Assembly: GCA_965224225.1 (NCBI GenBank)
Contig: CBDCZF010000025.1
Location: forward strand, 62,001 to 126,000
Direction of reading: 5' to 3'
Source: CAJQQK01 sp965224225
GTDB lineage: Bacteria > Pseudomonadota > Alphaproteobacteria > Rhizobiales > Hyphomicrobiaceae
Length of the DNA: 64,000 nucleotides
Part shown: positions 1 through 7,964 of the stretch, in pieces
How positions within the stretch are numbered: the stretch's first letter is position 1
Layout of the letters: the number at the start of each line of letters is the position of its first letter
Position numbers and translations under genes: made by a program
The notes under the pieces: generated by a model
What the model was told of the DNA's origin: nothing
Database searches by the model: none
Seen by the model: the letters and a program-made list of their open reading frames with translations, nothing else

Positions 1-253
1 TCGTCGCGGCTGCCATGCCCGAGGGCAGCAGCAGCGTCACGTGGCCGCCTTCGAGGGCGGTGATGACGGCTTCCGCCTGGCGCACTGTCGCATTGTCGGG
101 CCGGCCATAGGCAAGGCCACGCGGGTAAGAGAGATCGGCGTCGCGCTCATAGGTTGAGGTCAGATGCACCGGCGGCACAATTGCGCCGGTTGCTTCGTCG
201 ATCGTACCCATAGCCTGGGCGGCGAGCGTTTCGGGGGCGAGCGGCTTGTTCAT
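1..253 (-). CDS. Cys/Met-metabolism PLP-dependent enzyme (cystathionine gamma-synthase type), 3' part cut off by window edge
   Basis: The minus strand from an ATG at 253 reads 84 codons without a stop to the window edge. The protein begins MNKPLAPETLAAQAMG and continues with IVPPVHLTSTYE, a Tyr-Arg-containing segment and LLLPSGMAA. This is the N-terminal pattern of the trans-sulfuration family (cystathionine gamma-synthase, O-succinyl- or O-acetylhomoserine sulfhydrylase): substrate/PLP-phosphate Tyr-x-Arg region, then the S/PSGMAA loop that binds the cofactor phosphate. The catalytic lysine lies beyond the window. It is divergent from the SDR at 362, with a 108-bp shared upstream region. The subfamily, and so the exact sulfur-amino-acid reaction, cannot be decided from this fragment. 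Confidence 0.75.
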   Translation of the reverse strand, partial: MNKPLAPETLAAQAMGTIDEATGAIVPPVHLTSTYERDADLSYPRGLAYGRPDNATVRQAEAVITALEGGHVTLLLPSGMAAAT

Positions 254-361
254 GGTTTGCGTTTCACATCCGGAGGCGTGCGGTTCGGTATGACCGCCAA
301 GCGATTGCACACCCTTCAGGCGTTTGGCAATGTCCGCCCCCGACAGAGCACGCGGAGGTCA

Positions 362-1198
362 ATGGACGCGATGACGGAACGCACGATTCTGATCACGGGC
401 TGCTCATCCGGCATCGGCTGGGCATCGGCCCGGGCGCTCAAGGCGCGCGGCTGGCGGGTATTTGCCACCGCCCGCAGCCGGCAAGATCTCAAACGTCTCG
501 AGAATGACCTTCATGTCAAAGCAGTGCCGCTCGAGCTTGCCGATCCGGCTTCGATTGCGGCCTGCGCCGAACACGTGCTCGCCGAGACCGGCGGCCGCAT
601 CGATGCGTTGTTCAACAATGCCGCCTACGGCCAACCGGGGGCGATCGAGGACGTGCCCGTCGAGGCGCTGCGGGCCCAGTTCGAGGTCAACGTGTTTGGC
701 GCCCATGCTCTGGCGCGTCGCCTGATTCCCGCCATGCGGGCCCGGGGCCAGGGGCGTATCGTGCAATGCTCTTCCGTCCTGGGGCTGCTCGCCGCGCCCT
801 ATCGTGGTGCCTATTGTGCCTCGAAGTTCGCACTCGAAGCGCTGAGTGACGTGATGCGGATGGAACTCAAGCAGGCCGGCATTCACGTTGCCCTGATCGA
901 GCCCGGCCCGATCCGCACGCGCTTTACAGATCATGCCGTGGCAGCAGCCCGGCGCTGGATCGACATTGACGGCTCACCTCATCGCGCCCGCTATGAAGCC
1001 ATGCTCGCGGCACTCGAAAAGGGCGGCAAGGAGCGCTTCAAGCTCGAACCGGAGGCTGTCGCTGCCAAGCTGGTGCATGCCGTCGAGAGCCCGCGACCGA
1101 AGGCACGCTATTACGTCACGACGCCGACCTATCTGGTCGCAGCCGGCCGCCGCGTGCTACCCAACCGTGTCATCGAATGGATCGCCGAGCGCAATTGA
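362..1198 (+). CDS. SDR family NAD(P)-dependent oxidoreductase
   Basis: A 278-residue classical short-chain dehydrogenase. The cofactor-binding glycine motif TGCSSGIG lies at residues 12-19, the NNA motif follows about 80 residues later, and the catalytic Tyr-x-x-x-Lys appears as YCASK (Tyr151, Lys155). The length and the C-terminal tail fit the branch often annotated as retinol- or 17-beta-hydroxysteroid dehydrogenase-like, but the substrate cannot be read from the sequence. The open frame extends upstream to 164, inside the divergent PLP gene. I chose ATG 362 because GGAGG sits just ahead of it and the Rossmann fold starts a few residues later; ATG 371 is an alternative. It converges on the cfa gene with only 15 bp between stops. 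Confidence 0.85.
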   Translation: MDAMTERTILITGCSSGIGWASARALKARGWRVFATARSRQDLKRLENDLHVKAVPLELADPASIAACAEHVLAETGGRIDALFNNAAYGQPGAIEDVPVEALRAQFEVNVFGAHALARRLIPAMRARGQGRIVQCSSVLGLLAAPYRGAYCASKFALEALSDVMRMELKQAGIHVALIEPGPIRTRFTDHAVAAARRWIDIDGSPHRARYEAMLAALEKGGKERFKLEPEAVAAKLVHAVESPRPKARYYVTTPTYLVAAGRRVLPNRVIEWIAERN

Positions 1199-1213
1199 TC
1201 GTGATGCTGTGAG

Positions 1214-2530
1214 CTACCGATAAAGATCCGCCCGTGTTGGCGGCAGTGGCGGCGGGCGCTTGGGTGACTTCGAAGCGAGCGTTTGGAAGATGCGGAGCGT
1301 ACCCCGCGAAAAGGCAAGCGAGACGCCGGCGAGATAGGCAACCCAGATCCGGTATTTCGCCTCGCCGATCTCGGCAATCGCCTCTTCGCGCCGCTCGGTC
1401 AGCCGGTTGCACCAGATCTCGCAGGTTCGCGCATAGTGGCGCCGCCAGCCCTCGACATCGTGCACCTCAAAGCCGGCGCGTTCCATGGCCGTGATCGAGC
1501 GGCCAACGTCGTCGAGTTCACCGCCCGGAAAGATGTATTTCGCAATCGCGCGCTGCTCAGGTCGCCAGCGCCGGCCCATCAATGAAGGCTTTGGCGCACG
1601 CCGCGAAATCGCGTGATTGAGGAACAGACCGTCCTCGCTCAAGAGCGAGCGGATCTTGTTCATATAGGCCGGAATGTTCTTGAGGCCGATGTGCTCGTAC
1701 ATGCCGATCGAGGCGATCTTGTCGTAGGTGCCGGAAACGTTGGCGTAATCGGTCAACTCGAACGAGACGCGGTCGCCAAGGCCGAGCCGGGCCACTTTCT
1801 CGCGGGCATAGGCGAGCTGTTCCTGGGACAACGTGATGCCGTGTGCGGTCACGCCATAATTCTGCACCGCATGGCAAACGAGACCGCCCCAGCCGGAGCC
1901 GACATCGAGCATCCGGTCGCCGGGTTTGAGACGCAATTTACGGCAGATCATATCGAGCTTGTCGCGCTGGGCAGTTGCGATGTCGTTGTCCCAGTCGGTG
2001 AAATAGGCGCAGGAATAGACCATCTCCGGGTCGAGAAAGAGGGCGTAGAACTCGTTCGAGAGATCGTAGTGGAACTGGACGAAGGCTTTGTTGTCGCGAG
2101 CCGACTGGTCACGGCCGGTCGTTTCGCCGGCAAAGCCGTGCGCATCGGGCGGCCGTTCGGCAGGTGTCAGCAGAAACGGTGCCAGCTGGCGCACAATCGC
2201 AATGCGGTTCAGTTCTCGTGTACTAACGGAGCGCCCTTCGCGATTAACGGCTTTGCCAAGATCGATCAGCGTGCCACCGCGAAAATCGATGCGCCGGTCG
2301 ATGTAATGGCGAATGATGTTGTCGAGGGTCGGCCGGCGCAGGATGGCACCGATCACACCGGGACCGGAGATCGCGATTTCGAGCGGGCCCGTTACGTTGC
2401 GGCCGAGCGGCTCTGTCGAGCCATCCCACAGCCGGACATGGGCATCGATGTCGAGCTTGTCGGCGAGCGAGCGGATGACTCCGCGCACGGCTTCGAGCTG
2501 CTTTTGCTTCGCGGTAGGCGGCCCCGACAT
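1214..2530 (-). CDS. cfa: Cyclopropane-fatty-acyl-phospholipid synthase
   Basis: A 438-residue SAM-dependent methyltransferase that adds a methylene bridge to unsaturated acyl chains of membrane phospholipids. An N-terminal lipid-binding region (about residues 1-140) is followed by the family signature HYDLSNEFYALFLDPEMVYS (154-173), the SAM-binding LDVGSGWGG (208-216), and the YEHIG and ISRR elements in the C-terminal half. The length matches the bacterial CFA synthase/MMA synthase family. GGAG lies 6 nt ahead of the ATG at 2530. In this family the enzyme is membrane-associated and typically induced in stationary phase or acid stress; nothing here shows the regulation. Confidence 0.9.
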   Translation of the reverse strand: MSGPPTAKQKQLEAVRGVIRSLADKLDIDAHVRLWDGSTEPLGRNVTGPLEIAISGPGVIGAILRRPTLDNIIRHYIDRRIDFRGGTLIDLGKAVNREGRSVSTRELNRIAIVRQLAPFLLTPAERPPDAHGFAGETTGRDQSARDNKAFVQFHYDLSNEFYALFLDPEMVYSCAYFTDWDNDIATAQRDKLDMICRKLRLKPGDRMLDVGSGWGGLVCHAVQNYGVTAHGITLSQEQLAYAREKVARLGLGDRVSFELTDYANVSGTYDKIASIGMYEHIGLKNIPAYMNKIRSLLSEDGLFLNHAISRRAPKPSLMGRRWRPEQRAIAKYIFPGGELDDVGRSITAMERAGFEVHDVEGWRRHYARTCEIWCNRLTERREEAIAEIGEAKYRIWVAYLAGVSLAFSRGTLRIFQTLASKSPKRPPPLPPTRADLYR

Positions 2531-2659
2531 AAGTGCTCCAGAGATCGTTTGTTGCTGCCGGCGCTGCCGGTCGTTCCTGTGGCGAATAACATTGCGGCCA
2601 GTGCATCGGCTAGTGATCTGGACCTAACAGTTGTTTTCCATCCTGCCCTCGAACGCAGC

Positions 2660-2750
2660 GTCATCCCCGCGCAGGCGGGGACCCAAGTGAACCTCAGCAA
2701 ACTCTGTGCGGCCGGCGACATGCTTGGGTTCCCGCCTGCGCGGGAATGAC
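2660..2750. repeat. Intergenic palindromic repeat, family A copy 1
   Basis: Left arm 2660-2687 and right arm 2723-2750 are inverted copies with about two mismatches in 28 bp, carrying the core GTCATCCCCGCGCAGGCGGG. Each arm is itself nearly palindromic. A single arm recurs at 40443-40470 and a full pair at 43204-43294. It occupies most of the 316-bp gap 2531-2846 between cfa and the enolase-superfamily gene; I see no gene in the rest of that gap. Confidence 0.9.
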
Positions 2751-2846
2751 GGACGGTGGGTGGCGAGCGGGTACTAACCGTTTGGTTCGGAAAACTAGCG
2801 CGCCGGAACCGAAGCCAGGCTGCATCCACCGACAAGGCCGTTTAGC

Positions 2847-3953
2847 CTACATCATCTCGGTCCCGCCAACCTTGCAGTCGCTGACCAGCTCCGGCCGGAA
2901 CCGGACACCGTGACCGGGCTCTTCGGGCGGCGTGACGAACCCGTCGACCGGCAGGCGCGCGTCGACGAACAAGTCGTCGTTCCAGTCCATGTACTCGAGA
3001 TAGCTCGCGTTCGGGATCGAAGCGAGCAGGTGAACGGTCAGTTCGTGGAAAAGATGCGGCGCGATTTTGATGCCGTAGGTATCTGCAACCGCAGCGATGC
3101 GGCGCAATTCGGTGAGGCCGCCGCGCTGCGGGTCGGGTTGCAGGATCGGCGATGACGGTTCCTTGAAGAAGGGCCGGAGGTCATAGCGCGTGAAATGGCT
3201 CTCGCCGCCGACCACGCGGGTCTTGAGGTGGGCGGCAATGCGCTGATAACCCTCGAAGTCCTCGCACACCACCGGCTCTTCGAGCCAGTAGATGTCGTAG
3301 TCATCAAAATGGCGGCCGGCCTGGATGGCGGTATCGGCCGACCAGCCCATGTTGACGTCGACCATGATCTCGACATCGTCGCCGACGAACTCACGCATCG
3401 CCTTGACGTTGGCGACATCAGCACGCCAGGGCCGGATGTGGCCGGCCTGCATCTTGATCGCCTTGAGGCCCTGGTTGGTGTAGTGCTTGGCGCGTGCCAG
3501 CATGCGGTCATGGTCGAGGCCGCGCCAGACGCCCGAGCCATAGGCTTCGACCTTGTCGCGGCAGTTGCCCCACAGGCGATGCAATGGCAGGCCGGCGCGT
3601 TTGCCGACGATGTCCCAGAGCGCAATGTCGACGGCTGACAGGCACCAGGTCGCGATGCCGCCGCGCCCAAGCCAGTAGGTCGACTGCCAGAGCGTCTTCC
3701 AGATGCCTTCGATCTCGGTCGCATCGCGCCCGATCACCTTCGGCGCGATCATTTCGCGAAGGCAGGTATCGAGCGTCTCGAGGCCGCCGCTAAGCGGCTG
3801 CAGATAGCCGAGGCCGACGAGGCCGCCCTTGGTTTCGATCTCGAGCAGCAGAAGCTCACGCGCACTCGGCGGCATGATGCCGTTGTCGGGCGGCTCCTTC
3901 GACCAGGGCACGCGCAGCAGCGTCGTGTGCATGGCGGCAATCGTCATATCCAT
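2847..3953 (-). CDS. Mandelate racemase/muconate lactonizing enzyme family protein (enolase superfamily)
   Basis: A 368-residue enolase-superfamily enzyme: N-terminal capping domain (about 1-125), then a modified TIM barrel. The sequence shows a Lys-x-Gln segment (AIKMQAG), three metal-ligand positions (VDVNMGW, WLEEP, GGES), and the Asp/His pair of the MR subgroup (QPDPQRGG and APHLFHE). Family members abstract a proton alpha to a carboxylate, often as sugar-acid dehydratases or cycloisomerases; the substrate here is unknown. The frame extends to a TTG at 3962, but AAGGA lies 9 nt before the ATG at 3953, so I start there. It follows the SDR and hydrolase on the same strand (36 bp behind the SDR stop), suggesting a shared carbohydrate- or lactone-catabolic transcript. 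Confidence 0.82.
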   Translation of the reverse strand: MDMTIAAMHTTLLRVPWSKEPPDNGIMPPSARELLLLEIETKGGLVGLGYLQPLSGGLETLDTCLREMIAPKVIGRDATEIEGIWKTLWQSTYWLGRGGIATWCLSAVDIALWDIVGKRAGLPLHRLWGNCRDKVEAYGSGVWRGLDHDRMLARAKHYTNQGLKAIKMQAGHIRPWRADVANVKAMREFVGDDVEIMVDVNMGWSADTAIQAGRHFDDYDIYWLEEPVVCEDFEGYQRIAAHLKTRVVGGESHFTRYDLRPFFKEPSSPILQPDPQRGGLTELRRIAAVADTYGIKIAPHLFHELTVHLLASIPNASYLEYMDWNDDLFVDARLPVDGFVTPPEEPGHGVRFRPELVSDCKVGGTEMM

Positions 3954-3989
3954 GATGACCAATCCTTATGGTTTGCGTTGGATAAGCGA

Positions 3990-4739
3990 TCACATCGCGA
4001 GGAAGCCGCCGTCGACCGGCAGTTCGACACCGGTGATGTAGGACGACCGCTCGCTTGCCAGGAACAAGTTGGCTTGCGCGACCTCGTCGATATCGCCGAT
4101 CCGGCGCATCGGGACGGCAGAGAGCATCTTGTCGCGAACGGCTGGGTCGGCGGTGAGCTTCGATGTGCGCATCGCCGGCATCAGGCCGGGGTGGACGGAA
4201 TTGACGCGAATACCGTCTTTGGCGAACTGCACGGCGGCAGCCTTGGTGATCATGCGCACCGCGCCCTTCGAGGCGTTATAGCCCATATGCACGAAGGACT
4301 GGCCGACGATGCCTGAGATCGACGAAATGTTGACGATGGCGCCGCCACCGCCCTTCTGCATGTGCGGCACGATGGTGCGCATGCCAAGGAACGTGCCGGT
4401 CGCGTTGACGTTCATCTGCCCGTCCCAGATCTCACGGCTCAGGATGTCGGGATCGGAGCCCGAGATGCCGGCGTTGTTGACCAGAATGTCGATTTTGCCA
4501 TAGGCGTCGAGCGTCGCCTGTGCAACCGCCTGCCAGTCGGCCTCCTCGGCGATGTTGTGGCGCACGAATTGCGATGTGCCGCCGGCCGCATTGATCTCTT
4601 GGGCGACCGCCTGGCCTTCAGCTTCGAGCATGTCCGTCAGCATGACCTTCGCGCCTTCGCGAGCGAACAGCCTTGCTGTCGCAGCCCCCATGCCGCCTGC
4701 AGCACCGGTGACGATCGCGACTTTGTTCTCGAGTTCCAT
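3990..4739 (-). CDS. SDR family oxidoreductase, classical type
   Basis: A 249-residue classical SDR. The cofactor motif TGAAGGMG is at residues 11-18, Asp36 at the end of beta-2 favours NAD over NADP, NNAG is at 88-91, and the catalytic triad is Ser139/140, Tyr154 and Lys158. The C-terminus (TGVELPVDGGF) is typical of FabG-like SDRs. It sits between an alpha/beta hydrolase gene upstream and an enolase-superfamily gene downstream, all on the minus strand, so it may oxidise a sugar or cyclic alcohol in the same pathway. Specificity cannot be deduced. Confidence 0.85.
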   Translation of the reverse strand: MELENKVAIVTGAAGGMGAATARLFAREGAKVMLTDMLEAEGQAVAQEINAAGGTSQFVRHNIAEEADWQAVAQATLDAYGKIDILVNNAGISGSDPDILSREIWDGQMNVNATGTFLGMRTIVPHMQKGGGGAIVNISSISGIVGQSFVHMGYNASKGAVRMITKAAAVQFAKDGIRVNSVHPGLMPAMRTSKLTADPAVRDKMLSAVPMRRIGDIDEVAQANLFLASERSSYITGVELPVDGGFLAM

Positions 4740-4766
4740 GGTTTCCTCCTGTTCGTGTCACTTGGT

Positions 4767-5663
4767 TCAGCCGAGCGGTGCGAAGAACCTGGCAATGCGT
4801 TCGGCTGCTGCTGCGGGTGTTTCATAATGCACGAAGTGGCCGGCATCCTCGGCAACCTCGACGGTCGCATTGGGGAAGTATTCCGGAATGTTGTCGGCCC
4901 ATTCGGCCTTGAGCACCGGATCGTGGGCGCCCCAGTAGACGTAGGTCGGCAGGTCGATCGGCTGCGGCTTCGGCGCCAGTCCCTTCATGATCGCAAGGCG
5001 CATCTTATGCACGCTCGCATACCAGTTGAAGCCGCCCTGCAGGTTGCCCGGCGCCATGAAGTTGTCGACCCAGGCTTCGAGATCGTCATCGAAGGCATCG
5101 GGCCGGGCCGACCAGTGGCTCAGGAAATGCTTGAAATAGGTCCGGCAGGCATCGCGCGACGAGCCAACCATATCGGCCGCCCAATCCTGCTGATGGAACG
5201 ATTGATACCAGATCTCGCCGAGATGATCGGGCAGCGCCCAGCGGTTGCCGATGCCCGGATAGACGCAGTCGAAGAAGAACAAACCCGTGAGCCGGTCCGG
5301 CACACGCCCTGCTGCAACCCTGGCGATCAAAGAGCCGATGTCGTGTGAGACGAGCCCGAACGTCCTGAGGTCCAACGCGTCGGCCATCGCCATCAGGTCA
5401 TCTGACATTACCTCGGCGGTGTTCTTGTCCGACTTGCCTCGGTAAGGTTTTTGCGTTTCGCCGAAGCCTCTGAGGTCCAGCATGATCAGGTCGAACCGGT
5501 CGCCAAGCAGCGGCACCAGCTTGTGCCAGACGTACCAGAACTCCGGCCAGCCGTGCAGCAGGACGAGTGGCTTGCCTTGCCCTGCGCGCGCAATGTGAAT
5601 GTCGATGCCGTTCGCGTTGATCGTCGTGTGGGTGATGCCGGGAACGGTTGGGCGGGTGCTCAT
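4767..5663 (-). CDS. Alpha/beta hydrolase, epoxide hydrolase/haloacetate dehalogenase-like
   Basis: About 298 residues. HGWP (37-40) forms the oxyanion region, the nucleophile elbow SHDIGS places an Asp at residue 108 rather than Ser, DLRGFGETQKP follows the pattern of epoxide hydrolases and haloacetate dehalogenases, GAHDPV supplies an acid region and GHFVHYE the catalytic His near the C-terminus. An Asp nucleophile indicates an ester intermediate opened by water, as in those two families; which C-O or C-halogen bond is cut is not evident. The open frame runs to 5840 but the upstream part looks non-coding; ATG 5663 or ATG 5675 are both possible and neither has a strong ribosome-binding site. 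It is the first gene of a three-gene minus-strand group. Confidence 0.8.
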   Translation of the reverse strand: MSTRPTVPGITHTTINANGIDIHIARAGQGKPLVLLHGWPEFWYVWHKLVPLLGDRFDLIMLDLRGFGETQKPYRGKSDKNTAEVMSDDLMAMADALDLRTFGLVSHDIGSLIARVAAGRVPDRLTGLFFFDCVYPGIGNRWALPDHLGEIWYQSFHQQDWAADMVGSSRDACRTYFKHFLSHWSARPDAFDDDLEAWVDNFMAPGNLQGGFNWYASVHKMRLAIMKGLAPKPQPIDLPTYVYWGAHDPVLKAEWADNIPEYFPNATVEVAEDAGHFVHYETPAAAAERIARFFAPLG

Positions 5664-5698
5664 GTTTCGGACCATTGTCGTGTGTTGATGGGCTGTCG

Positions 5699-5751
5699 CC
5701 CGAGATCCGCTCGGGGGAAGGCTCCCCCGAAACCCCCTCTTCTTTGAGAAG
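5699..5751. repeat. Cluster of short perfect hairpins
   Basis: Overlapping hairpins: CCCGAG/CTCGGG at 5699-5715, TCGGGGGA/TCCCCCGA at 5711-5730 (8-bp perfect stem, 4-nt loop) and CTTCT/AGAAG at 5739-5751. They lie in the 247-bp gap between the hydrolase gene and the heat-shock gene. They could act as terminators or processing signals, or be a degenerate palindromic repeat; they resemble in style the cluster at 12747-12816. Confidence 0.6.
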
Positions 5752-5910
5752 TTTGTTACGTGAGCGGAACGAGCTGCGCCGGTATATTGGCACAGCGGTG
5801 CGGCGGCTGTCGCGACATGGTTGTGATTTGAACGCGCCAAAGCAGGCCGCCCGGACTGGGCAGCCTGCCATTGGATCAGAGTCTGTAGCAGAGCGTTACT
5901 GAACGCGGCC

Positions 5911-6369
5911 TTAGGCAGCCGTCCCCTCGATCTGTTTCGAGGGCTCGCTTGTGCCGATCTCGATCCGGCGCGGTTTCATGCGCTCGGGGATGTTGCGGAC
6001 CAGGTCGACGTGCAGCAGGCCGTCGACGACGTCAGCACCGGTGACCTCGACGTGATCGGCAAGCTGGAAACGGCGCTCGAAGCTGCGCTTGGCGATGCCG
6101 CGGTGGAGGTATTCCTTCTCACCGTCTTCGGCCTTTTTCTGGCCCTTGACGGTCAGGGTTGCCTCCTTGACTTCGACGTCGAGTTCATCGCGTCCGAAGC
6201 CGGCCACCGCCATCACGATGCGATAGGTGTTATCGCCGAGCTTTTCGATGTCATAAGGCGGATAGGTCGGTGCATCATTGTCGGCACCGGCAACGTTGTC
6301 GAGCAGCTGGAATAGCCGGTCGAAGCCAACGGTGGAACGGTAGAGGGGGGCAAAATCATGATGTCGCAT
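5911..6369 (-). CDS. Small heat-shock protein, Hsp20/IbpA family
   Basis: A 152-residue sHsp that holds unfolding proteins in an ATP-independent way in the cytoplasm. The alpha-crystallin domain spans about residues 38-130, with the AGFGRDELDVEV and GLLHVDLVRNIPE segments, and the C-terminal oligomerisation motif Ile-x-Ile appears as IEI (136-138). The start is ATG 6369, with GGAGA 8 nt upstream; the longer open frame upstream is the untranslated leader. Expression looks heat-controlled at two levels: a sigma-32-type promoter at 6466-6496 and a ROSE-like hairpin covering the ribosome-binding site. It is transcribed divergently from the lysophospholipase gene. Confidence 0.92.
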   Translation of the reverse strand: MRHHDFAPLYRSTVGFDRLFQLLDNVAGADNDAPTYPPYDIEKLGDNTYRIVMAVAGFGRDELDVEVKEATLTVKGQKKAEDGEKEYLHRGIAKRSFERRFQLADHVEVTGADVVDGLLHVDLVRNIPERMKPRRIEIGTSEPSKQIEGTAA

Positions 6370-6430
6370 CACAGGTTCTCCATTTGAAGCAACGTGTGGT
6401 CGGCCCATCGCCTTCGATCGGGCCGATGGT
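6370..6430 (-). promoter_or_regulatory. ROSE-like RNA thermometer in the hsp20 leader
   Basis: The leader RNA next to the start can fold GUUGCUUC with GGAGAAC (plus-strand 6375-6393): three outer pairs, a bulged G, then four pairs covering GGAG, with an AAAU loop. A UUGCU-type strand with an unpaired G opposite the Shine-Dalgarno sequence is the hallmark of ROSE thermometers, which melt on heat shock to free the ribosome-binding site. A second hairpin, CGGCCC/GGGCCG, lies just upstream (6401-6425), as expected for the multi-stem ROSE leader. This is a fold by eye, not an energy calculation. Confidence 0.72.
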
Positions 6431-6465
6431 TGATATGGGCGCCCGCTCATGCGGCGCGCCTGGTC

Positions 6466-6496
6466 CTGAGATAGGGCGGAGGCCGGTAGTTTCAAG
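6466..6496 (-). promoter_or_regulatory. RpoH (sigma-32) heat-shock promoter for hsp20
   Basis: On the minus strand, CTTG (complement of 6493-6496) is followed after 17 nt by CCTATCTCAG (complement of 6466-6475). This matches the alphaproteobacterial sigma-32 consensus CTTG-N17/18-CYTATNTNNG at every defined position. The predicted transcription start, about 6 nt downstream, would give a leader of about 90 nt that contains the ROSE-like element. Confidence 0.78.
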
Positions 6497-6641
6497 AGAG
6501 GGGTTGGCCGGCTTATTGGCAATTCTTTTGGTTGGCGGTTGGTCATGCCTTGGGGAAAGCGATCAATCAATTTCCCTGGTGCCGATTGACGGCTCGCTGC
6601 ATTGTGCTCAAGAACGGGGCCACAGCAACGGAGCAGAATCG

Positions 6642-7610
6642 ATGCAAGTCGTCTCCATGGCGCGGAACCCCATACCCAGCGGCGCGACCGTCGGCGAGTT
6701 TGCAGGCTACGACGGCAAGCCGATGCGTTATGCCGCCTGGCCGGCAACGCGGGGCCCGAGCCGAGGCACCATGGTAATCTTCCAGGGCAGAACGGAATTC
6801 ATCGAAAAATACTTCGAGACGGTCTCCGATCTGCGCCGGCGCGGCTTTGCGGTCGCCATCCAGGACTGGCGAGGGCAGGGCGGTTCGTACCGGCCGATCG
6901 ATGATCCGCGCAAGGGCCATATTTCGAGCTTCCAGGAGTTCGACCGCGATCTGCGCTCGTTTATGCGCGATGTCGTGCTGCCGGATTGTCCGCCGCCCTA
7001 TTCGGCGCTCGGCCATTCGATGGGTGGCCATATCCTGCTGCGCAACATTGCGCGGACCGACACCTGGTTCGATCGTGCCGTGCTGACTGCACCGATGGTC
7101 GCGCTGACACCGCTTGCACTGCGCTTTCCGCGTGCGCTGGTCTCGATTTATGCCGGCCTGAGTACGGCAGTCGGCCTGGGCAGCCGATACGTTCAGGGGG
7201 GCACGCCGACGTCCGGCTACGGCGGGGAATTCGACGGCAACGTGCTCACTTGTGACAGCGAACGCTTTCAGCGCAACAAGCAGCTCGAGCGGTCAGCTCC
7301 CAATTTACTGCTCGGCTCGCCGACGGTCGGCTGGTTGGCCGCCGCACTCAATTCGATGGCCTACATCGCCGATCCCGAGTTTGCCGGCCGCGTCAGGGTG
7401 CCGGCTTTGATCTTCGGCGCCGGTGAAGACAGTATCGTCAGCACGCCTGCTGTCGAGAAGCTGGCCGCGACACTCAAGTCGGCAACCTACATTTCGATCC
7501 CAGATGCGCGACACGAGATTTTGCAGGAAACCGATGACGTGCGCGCTCGCTTCTGGGCGACGTTCGACGCATATTTCGACATTCCTCAGGCAGCCGTGGC
7601 TGCGGCCTGA
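6642..7610 (+). CDS. Alpha/beta hydrolase, lysophospholipase (PldB)/monoacylglycerol lipase-like
   Basis: A 322-residue serine hydrolase. The nucleophile elbow GHSMGG puts the catalytic Ser at residue 126; an acid region FGAGEDSIVS and a C-terminal DARHEIL provide the Asp and His of the triad. The opening YDGKPMRYAAWPA and QGRTEFIEKY are typical of the PldB/lysophospholipase L2 group, which cleaves acyl chains from lysophospholipids or monoglycerides. The open frame starts much earlier, at 6270, overlapping hsp20; I chose ATG 6642 because GGAG is 8 nt upstream and the conserved domain begins there. No signal peptide is visible, so it is probably cytoplasmic or peripherally membrane-bound. Confidence 0.82.
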   Translation: MQVVSMARNPIPSGATVGEFAGYDGKPMRYAAWPATRGPSRGTMVIFQGRTEFIEKYFETVSDLRRRGFAVAIQDWRGQGGSYRPIDDPRKGHISSFQEFDRDLRSFMRDVVLPDCPPPYSALGHSMGGHILLRNIARTDTWFDRAVLTAPMVALTPLALRFPRALVSIYAGLSTAVGLGSRYVQGGTPTSGYGGEFDGNVLTCDSERFQRNKQLERSAPNLLLGSPTVGWLAAALNSMAYIADPEFAGRVRVPALIFGAGEDSIVSTPAVEKLAATLKSATYISIPDARHEILQETDDVRARFWATFDAYFDIPQAAVAAA

Positions 7611-7617
7611 TACCCTG

Positions 7618-7740
7618 TCATTCCGCCGTGCCGCCAAGCAACAGCACGGCCACGGCGACGAAGGTCAGCACCATCGCCCAAATCAGCTCGTAGCGGTGTA
7701 GTTTCAGCCGGTGCATCAAACCGGGGAATCGATGGCGCAC
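7618..7740 (-). CDS. Small single-pass membrane protein, 40 aa, hypothetical
   Basis: A 40-codon gene starting at GTG 7740, with GGGAGG 6 nt upstream. The N-terminal half is basic and His/Arg-rich (RHRFPGLMHRLKLHR), followed by one hydrophobic helix (about residues 18-36, LIWAMVLTFVAVAVLLLGG). The positive-inside rule predicts a cytoplasmic N-terminus. It converges with the lysophospholipase gene (7 bp between stops). I recognise no family. The good ribosome-binding site and coherent amphipathic-then-hydrophobic architecture favour a real gene. Confidence 0.55.
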   Translation of the reverse strand: MRHRFPGLMHRLKLHRYELIWAMVLTFVAVAVLLLGGTAE

Positions 7741-7964
7741 GAATGCCTCCCAACGGCGGTTGCGTGATCATCGATCTCATCCCGGGACCGGTTCCGCCAG
7801 TTTGCCTGTTGACGCGCGACAGATGAACTCACGACGGTGGAGCTCCGACCGGCAAGCATCATGTCGCTGAAAAAGTGGCTGAATGGGCAGCAGGCTTGAT
7901 GGCAGAGCGCTTATCAGTCACGGTCGCATAGACAATGACAATTACGTGATCAGAGGAAACTCGA

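Noticed and set aside
1613..2749. A 378-codon plus-strand frame opposite cfa
   Set aside because: Antisense to cyclopropane synthase and runs into a repeat; no recognisable motif.
6270..6641. An extended N-terminus for the lysophospholipase-like gene
   Set aside because: This stretch overlaps hsp20 and its regulatory leader; a well-spaced ribosome-binding site marks ATG 6642 instead.
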